From JANQRZ01 sp965215165 (lineage in GTDB: Bacteria; Bacteroidota; Rhodothermia; Rhodothermales; JANQRZ01): a stretch of 64,000 nucleotides of DNA. The translations under genes were made by a program, and so were the position numbers. The notes under the pieces are model-generated. The model was not told the origin of the DNA. It saw nothing but the letters and a program-made list of their open reading frames with translations, and did not search any database. Positions 59,302-64,000 of this stretch are shown piece after piece. The stretch's first letter is position 1. Every line of letters starts with the position of its first letter. The stretch spans positions 1,240,001-1,304,000 of the forward strand of contig CBDCCX010000006.1 in the NCBI GenBank assembly GCA_965215165.1. The letters run 5' to 3'.

Positions 59302-59336
59302 GAGAGCAGAGAGCAGAGAGCAGAGAGCAGAGAGCA
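59302..59336. repeat. Five-copy 7-bp tandem repeat
   Basis: GAGAGCA repeated five times, directly before the start codon of the kinase-like gene (minus strand) and 158 bp before the dnaE start. Copy-number change could alter the leader of the minus-strand gene. Confidence 0.88.
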
Positions 59337-59493
59337 GAAAGCTAGCCGCCCAGCGCGACGGTCTCGCTACCTCTCCCGGTTTTCTTCGATTCCCTCCATT
59401 CCCCCGGCCACCGAGTTATCCACACACCTTGCCCCTCGCCTCCAATCCCTGTTTCTTGCAGAACCCGATCCGACCACCCGCTCCCCGCCCCCC

Positions 59494-62400
59494 TTGCCCG
59501 AGTTCTGCCACCTCCACTGCCACACTCAGTACTCCCTCCTCGACGGCGCAGCGCGCATCAAGAACCTCGTCGGGCGCGCGGCGGAGCTAGAGCTCCCCGC
59601 CCTCGCCATCACCGATCACGGAAATCTCTTCGGCGTCCCCGAGTTCTACACGACCGCGAAGCAGGCCGGCGTGCAGCCCATCGTCGGCTGCGAGTTCTAC
59701 GTCTCCGACGGCCCGATGGCGGGCAAGGAGCGGGGCTACTACCACCAAGTGCTCCTCGCCAAGGACGAGGTCGGCTACCGCAACCTGATCCGGCTCTCCT
59801 CGCTCAGCTACACCGACGGGTTCTATTACAAGCCCCGGATCGACCGGCACACGCTTCGCGCTCACAGCGAGGGCTTGGTGGCGACGACCTGCTGTCTCCA
59901 AGGCGAAGTGCTCCAGGCGATCCTGAAAAAGAGCGACGCCGAAGCGCTTGTTATTTTCAAGGAATACCTCGATATCTTCGGCGAAGATTACTACATCGAG
60001 ATCCAGGACCACGGCATCCCGGAGCAGCGCCAGTGCAACGCCGTGCTCCTGAAATGGGCAAAAGAGTTCGGGGTCAAGGTCGTTGCCACGAACGACGTAC
60101 ATTACGTCGCGCAGGACGACTCGGCCGCGCAGGACGTGCTGCTCTGCCTCCAGACCGGAAAGGCGTTCAACGACCCGAACCGGATGCGCTTCGAGAACGA
60201 CCAGTTCTTCCTGAAATCTACGGCGGAGATGCAGTCTGCCTTTGCCGACTCGGTCGGCGACGCCCTCGTAGTCGGCCGCGCGCTCGATGCCACGCGGGAG
60301 GTCGCGGACAAGTGCAAGCTAGAGCTGAAGATGGGGGAGCTCCTGATGCCCCACTTCCCGCTCCCCGATGCCTTCGAGCAGCCGGGGGCCTATCTCCGGC
60401 ACCTCGTCTACGAAGGCGCGAAGATGCGCTACGGCGGGACGGTCGCCGAGCCTATCCGCGAACGGATCGACCACGAGCTCGCCATCATCGGCTCGATGGG
60501 ATTCGACGGCTACTTCCTGATCGTCCAGGACTTCACGACGGCCGCGCGCGACCTCGGCGTGTCGGTCGGACCAGGGCGTGGCTCGGCGGCCGGGAGCTGC
60601 GTCGCCTACTGTCTCGGAATCACCAACATCGACCCGCTCGAATACGACCTCCTGTTCGAGCGCTTCCTCAATCCCGAGCGCGTCTCGATGCCGGACATCG
60701 ACATCGACTTCGACGACCGGGGACGAGGCAAGGTGATCGACTACGTCGTCCAGAAGTATGGACGCGAATCAGTATGTCAGATCGTGACGTTCGGGACGAT
60801 GGGGTCCAAGTCCGTCATCCGCGACGTAGCGCGCGTGCTCGACATTCCGCTCTCCGAGGCGGACCGCATCGCCAAGCTGATTCCAGACGGGGTCAAGGTG
60901 TCGCTCGACGATGCGAAGCAGGGGGTCAAGGAGTTCGCCCAGCTCTACGAGTCCTCGAACCCGCAGATCCGCAAGCTGATGAACTACGCCTCCGTGCTCG
61001 AAGGCTCGGCGCGGCACACCGGCGTCCACGCCGCCGGCGTCATCATCGCCCCCGGCGACGTGAGCCAGTACGTCCCGATCTCGATTCAGAAAGGCAAGGG
61101 CGGTGCGGGCGATGCCGTGGTGACGCAGTACGACGGACGATGGATCGAGGAGTTTGGTCTCCTCAAGATGGACTTCCTCGGCCTCAAAACCCTCACCGTT
61201 CTCGACGACGCGCTCGACCTGATCCGCGTCGGGCACGGGATCGAGATCGACCTCGATGCGCTCCCGCTCGACGACCAAGAGACCTACAAACTCTTCCAGC
61301 GCGGCGACACTGTCGGCATCTTCCAGTTCGAGTCTGAGGGGATGCGCGAGTGGATGCGGAAGCTGAAACCGACCGGGATCGACGATCTGATCGCGATGAA
61401 CGCGCTCTACAGGCCCGGCCCGATGGACCTCATCCCGAGCTACATCGACCGCAAGCACGGCAAGGAGGAGGTCGAGCATCCCCATCCTATGCTCGCCGAG
61501 ATATTGGAGCCGACGTATGGCATCCCGGTCTACCAGGAGCAGGTGATGCAGATGGCCCAGGTGATGGGCGGCTACACCCTCGGCGGGGCTGACCTGCTGC
61601 GCCGCGCGATGGGCAAGAAGAAGCAGTCCGAGATGGACAAACAGCGGGTCGTGTTCGTCGAGGGTGCGGCGCGGAAGAACGTGGATGCGAAGACGGCGAA
61701 CGAGGTCTTCGACATGATGGCGAAGTTCGCGGGTTACGGATTCAATAAGTGCGCCCACGCTCAAACGAACGTGCACCTCCCGGATGGCACCAAGATGACG
61801 CTTGCTCGCGCCTATCGCGAGCAGCCCGCCGAACTGATGGCGATGTGGCCCGACGGCGAGATCCGTCCGCACCACGTCTCTCAAATAGTCAGGACGGGTA
61901 AGAAACCACTGCTGAAACTGACGACTGAGTCGGGGCGCGTCATCAAGGTGACGGCCGAGCACCGCTTGCTCACGACGGAGGGCTACCGTGAAGTGGCTCA
62001 GATGGAAATCGGCACCGAGCTAATTACAGCGCCTCGGCCCGTGACCGAGGCGCAGCGACGAGCGCGGCCAGCGACAACGACTCGGATCAACAAGCGACCT
62101 GCACAGCGTGCCCGCGTCTCGGAGCGGGTGGCAGCCTACCGGGCGGCTCGGCCCCACGAGGAAAAGGTTGCTCACATGCAGCGGATGCACGAGGACTACC
62201 CGCACCTGACGCGGAACGGCGTCGCAGCTATGCACGACCGCGTCCGATGGCTTCACGCCAACGACGCTGGGTGGCACAGAGCACACATGGAACGGACGCT
62301 TGCCAGCGTGCGCTCGGCGTACGATACGGGACCAGGTTTCGGAATCTGTTCGATTGCGTCAAACGGCATGTGGTGCGCGAGCCAGCCCGAACGAGACATG

Positions 62401-63948
62401 TGCGAGTGGCTCATCGAGCAGGACATTGAGTTCGAAATGCACAAAGTGCTGGGAAGCGGGCGTGTCTGTGATTTCTACTTCGACGGGGTGTACTGGGAGA
62501 TGGACGGGATGGACCGCGAGCCCACCTACTTCGCTGACAAGTACGGCGACCTGCCCTTCGTCGTCGTGACGCCGGAGGATTTCCGCCCCATCGTGTCGCG
62601 TCACCTCGCCCTCGAGCACGCAGAGAACGGCGACCCCATCGCACAGATCGAACCGTGCGGCGAGGCCGTGACCTACGATGTCGAGATGGCACCGAACGGC
62701 CCGCTCAACTTCATCGCCAACGGGATCGTTTCGCACAACTCGCACTCGGCGGCCTACAGCTTGGTCGCCTACCACACTGCCTATCTCAAGGCGCACTATC
62801 CGGCCGAGTTCATGGCGGCCGTGCTCACGAACGAATCGGGCGACTCGAAGAAGCTCGCCGTCGCCCTCGACGAGGCGCGGCGGATTGGCCTGGACCTGCT
62901 GCCGCCGTGCGTCAACGGCTCCGAGCACCACTTCAACGTCGAGGTCGAGGCCGAGCAACGGTTCGTGCGGTTCGGCCTGTATGCCGTCAAGGGCGTCGGA
63001 GCCGCAGCCATCGAGGCCATCGTCGCGGAGCGCGTCGGGAACGGGCCGTACGGCAACCTTTTCGACTTCTGCAAGCGCGTCGATCTCGCGGCGGTCAACA
63101 AGTCGGCGCTCGATTCGCTGGCGAAGGCCGGGGCGTTCGACTTCTCCCCGTCGCACCGGGCGCAGCTCGCGCACGCGGTCGAGGACGCGCACCGCTTCGG
63201 GCAGCAGCACCAGGTCAACAAGGCGCTCGGCCAGAACTCCCTCTTCGGAGGCGAGGGAGCGGCGCAGGACGACTTCGAGCCGACCCTCCCGCACGTCGAA
63301 CCCTGGACGCGCGGCGAGACGCTCCGCCACGAGAAGGACCTGGTCGGGTTCTACGTCTCCGGCCACCCGCTCGACGCCTACGAGGCCGAGGTGAACGCCT
63401 TCGTGACGGCCTACCTCGGGCGGGTCGAGGAGATCGACCTGGAGCGGGAGCACAAGGTGTGCGGAATCGTCACCGAGGTCAAGGAGATCACCACCAAGTC
63501 CGGCAAGCCGATGGCCTTCCTGACGCTCGAAGACCAGACCGGGCAGGGCGAGGTGGTGCTCTTCACCAAGACGTTCGAGCGCTACAGCCACCTCCTCCGC
63601 ACCGACGAGGTGGTGATGGTGCGCGGGCAAGCCGAGGTGCGCGGGGGCCTCAAGATCAAGGCGGCGGCCATCGACCCGATGTGGAAGGTGCGCGAGCAGT
63701 ACGTCAAGCGGATCATCCTCCGCCTCGACGCTGACGCGACGACACCCGAGACGATGGACGAGTTCTACGCCCTCTGCCAGCGCAACAGAGGCCCGGCGCA
63801 GCTCCTGTTCGACGTGTCAACGCAGGCCATCCCGAAGCCCGTCCGCCTGCGCGCCCAGAAGGGCATGGTCGAGCCGACGCCGGAGCTGATGCAGGGCATC
63901 TACCGCCTCTTTGGCCGCGAGATGGTGATGCTCGAGGGCGAGTCGTAG
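59494..63948 (+). CDS. dnaE: DNA polymerase III alpha subunit with an intein
   Basis: The precursor has 1484 residues from a TTG at 59494. Removing the intein (residues 753-1082) leaves 1154, normal for DnaE. The PHP domain begins FCHLHCHTQYSLLDGAARIK. The palm has VSVGPGRGSAAGSC and MPDIDIDFDDRGRGKV with the catalytic Asp residues. The finger region includes SARHTGVHAAGVII, MDFLGLKTLTVLDDAL and NALYRPGPMDLIPSY. The C-terminal OB-fold reads VCGIVTEVKEITTKSGKPMA. It is the replicative polymerase. No ATG lies near the PHP start; a CTG at 59449 would also be possible. Intein coordinates are in a separate entry. Confidence 0.93.
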   Translation: MPEFCHLHCHTQYSLLDGAARIKNLVGRAAELELPALAITDHGNLFGVPEFYTTAKQAGVQPIVGCEFYVSDGPMAGKERGYYHQVLLAKDEVGYRNLIRLSSLSYTDGFYYKPRIDRHTLRAHSEGLVATTCCLQGEVLQAILKKSDAEALVIFKEYLDIFGEDYYIEIQDHGIPEQRQCNAVLLKWAKEFGVKVVATNDVHYVAQDDSAAQDVLLCLQTGKAFNDPNRMRFENDQFFLKSTAEMQSAFADSVGDALVVGRALDATREVADKCKLELKMGELLMPHFPLPDAFEQPGAYLRHLVYEGAKMRYGGTVAEPIRERIDHELAIIGSMGFDGYFLIVQDFTTAARDLGVSVGPGRGSAAGSCVAYCLGITNIDPLEYDLLFERFLNPERVSMPDIDIDFDDRGRGKVIDYVVQKYGRESVCQIVTFGTMGSKSVIRDVARVLDIPLSEADRIAKLIPDGVKVSLDDAKQGVKEFAQLYESSNPQIRKLMNYASVLEGSARHTGVHAAGVIIAPGDVSQYVPISIQKGKGGAGDAVVTQYDGRWIEEFGLLKMDFLGLKTLTVLDDALDLIRVGHGIEIDLDALPLDDQETYKLFQRGDTVGIFQFESEGMREWMRKLKPTGIDDLIAMNALYRPGPMDLIPSYIDRKHGKEEVEHPHPMLAEILEPTYGIPVYQEQVMQMAQVMGGYTLGGADLLRRAMGKKKQSEMDKQRVVFVEGAARKNVDAKTANEVFDMMAKFAGYGFNKCAHAQTNVHLPDGTKMTLARAYREQPAELMAMWPDGEIRPHHVSQIVRTGKKPLLKLTTESGRVIKVTAEHRLLTTEGYREVAQMEIGTELITAPRPVTEAQRRARPATTTRINKRPAQRARVSERVAAYRAARPHEEKVAHMQRMHEDYPHLTRNGVAAMHDRVRWLHANDAGWHRAHMERTLASVRSAYDTGPGFGICSIASNGMWCASQPERDMCEWLIEQDIEFEMHKVLGSGRVCDFYFDGVYWEMDGMDREPTYFADKYGDLPFVVVTPEDFRPIVSRHLALEHAENGDPIAQIEPCGEAVTYDVEMAPNGPLNFIANGIVSHNSHSAAYSLVAYHTAYLKAHYPAEFMAAVLTNESGDSKKLAVALDEARRIGLDLLPPCVNGSEHHFNVEVEAEQRFVRFGLYAVKGVGAAAIEAIVAERVGNGPYGNLFDFCKRVDLAAVNKSALDSLAKAGAFDFSPSHRAQLAHAVEDAHRFGQQHQVNKALGQNSLFGGEGAAQDDFEPTLPHVEPWTRGETLRHEKDLVGFYVSGHPLDAYEAEVNAFVTAYLGRVEEIDLEREHKVCGIVTEVKEITTKSGKPMAFLTLEDQTGQGEVVLFTKTFERYSHLLRTDEVVMVRGQAEVRGGLKIKAAAIDPMWKVREQYVKRIILRLDADATTPETMDEFYALCQRNRGPAQLLFDVSTQAIPKPVRLRAQKGMVEPTPELMQGIYRLFGREMVMLEGES
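61750..62739 (+). other. Intein in DnaE with PD-(D/E)xK-type nuclease
   Basis: Residues 753-1082 of the precursor interrupt the conserved GYGFNK/SHSAAYS motif. The intein starts Cys (CAHAQTNVHLPDGTKM, block A), has block B (VIKVTAEHRLLTTEGY with the TxxH), and ends FIANGIVSHN before Ser+1, the class-1 arrangement. There is no LAGLIDADG motif. The middle (about residues 960-1035) has ASQPERDMCEWLIEQDIEF, SGRVCDFYFDGVYWEMDGMD and LPFVVVTPED, resembling a Vsr- or DUF559-like PD-(D/E)xK nuclease. It should self-splice to give mature DnaE, and the nuclease may mediate homing. Confidence 0.88.
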
Positions 63949-64000
63949 CAGAGACGCTCGCTACCGTCCGAAGCGTTCGCAGAACGTGGCGAGCTCGGCG

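Noticed and set aside
63961..64000. Possible 3' end of a minus-strand gene (frame ending AELATFCERFGR then TAG)
   Set aside because: Only 12 codons are inside the window, too little to support a gene call.

Overview
The window is GC-rich (roughly 65-70 percent by eye) bacterial chromosome. The gene content points to the Rhodothermota/Bacteroidota side of the tree, possibly near Salinibacter, Rubricoccus or Rubrivirga. It includes a subtilase with a C-terminal type IX secretion sorting domain, a T9SS plug-domain (DUF5103) lipoprotein, a DUF3078 outer-membrane protein, two GWxTD-domain proteins, a 58-residue histone H1-like protein and a TonB receptor. Few genes have a clear Shine-Dalgarno sequence and several start with GTG or TTG. 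The taxonomic placement is inference.

Positions 1-7041 are an accessory region that I read as the promoter-proximal end of a chromosomal integron oriented on the minus strand. Five homologous 124-129 bp attC-like sites (671-799, 1612-1740, 2897-3020, 4968-5096, 5960-6088) separate cassettes whose genes all lie on the minus strand and end next to their attC. The cargo is an AAA ATPase (cut by the window edge), an FRG-domain protein, a lipoprotein plus PIN/small-partner cassette, an AT-rich membrane protein, and two proteins with HEPN-like R-x(4-5)-H motifs, both apparently frameshifted. An IS481-family element has landed 8-9 bp from one attC and removed the end of the AT-rich cassette gene. 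The first cassette junction (near 6635) is preceded by a TATAAT box and a cluster of 18-bp palindromes, a candidate attI/Pc region. No integrase gene is visible there.

Positions 7179-29413 are mostly core genes: acuI-like reductase, comB, gcvT, two secreted amidohydrolase paralogues (the second without its HxH metal motif), ftsK, purK-purE, two GWxTD proteins, HiPIP, fxsA, a phasin fused to DUF2188, an SCP2-like protein, tRNA-Leu(UAA), a two-domain cytidine deaminase, a cation exchanger and a secreted subtilase. Positions 29501-35639 hold a vWA-like membrane protein, an AI-2E transporter, unknowns, and a fusion of methylmalonyl-CoA epimerase with an alpha/beta hydrolase.

Positions 35689-41191 form a minus-strand redox/stress cluster: two SDRs, a truncated ChaB, a zinc alcohol dehydrogenase, an SRPBCC membrane protein, small membrane proteins and SodC. 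Then come a TonB receptor translationally coupled to a sugar dehydrogenase-PEBP fusion, uvrC, a repeat protein of unknown function, an spmA-spmB pair, M14 peptidase, flavodoxin, the T9SS plug protein, a membrane HExxH/TPR protein, DUF3078, the histone-like protein, an amino-acid-kinase-like protein, and dnaE. dnaE is interrupted by a 330-residue intein that seems to carry a PD-(D/E)xK-type rather than LAGLIDADG nuclease.

Two themes run through the non-coding DNA: dispersed GTAGGGGC-type palindromes (one a perfect 62-bp palindrome) and many short tandem duplications of 7-17 bp.
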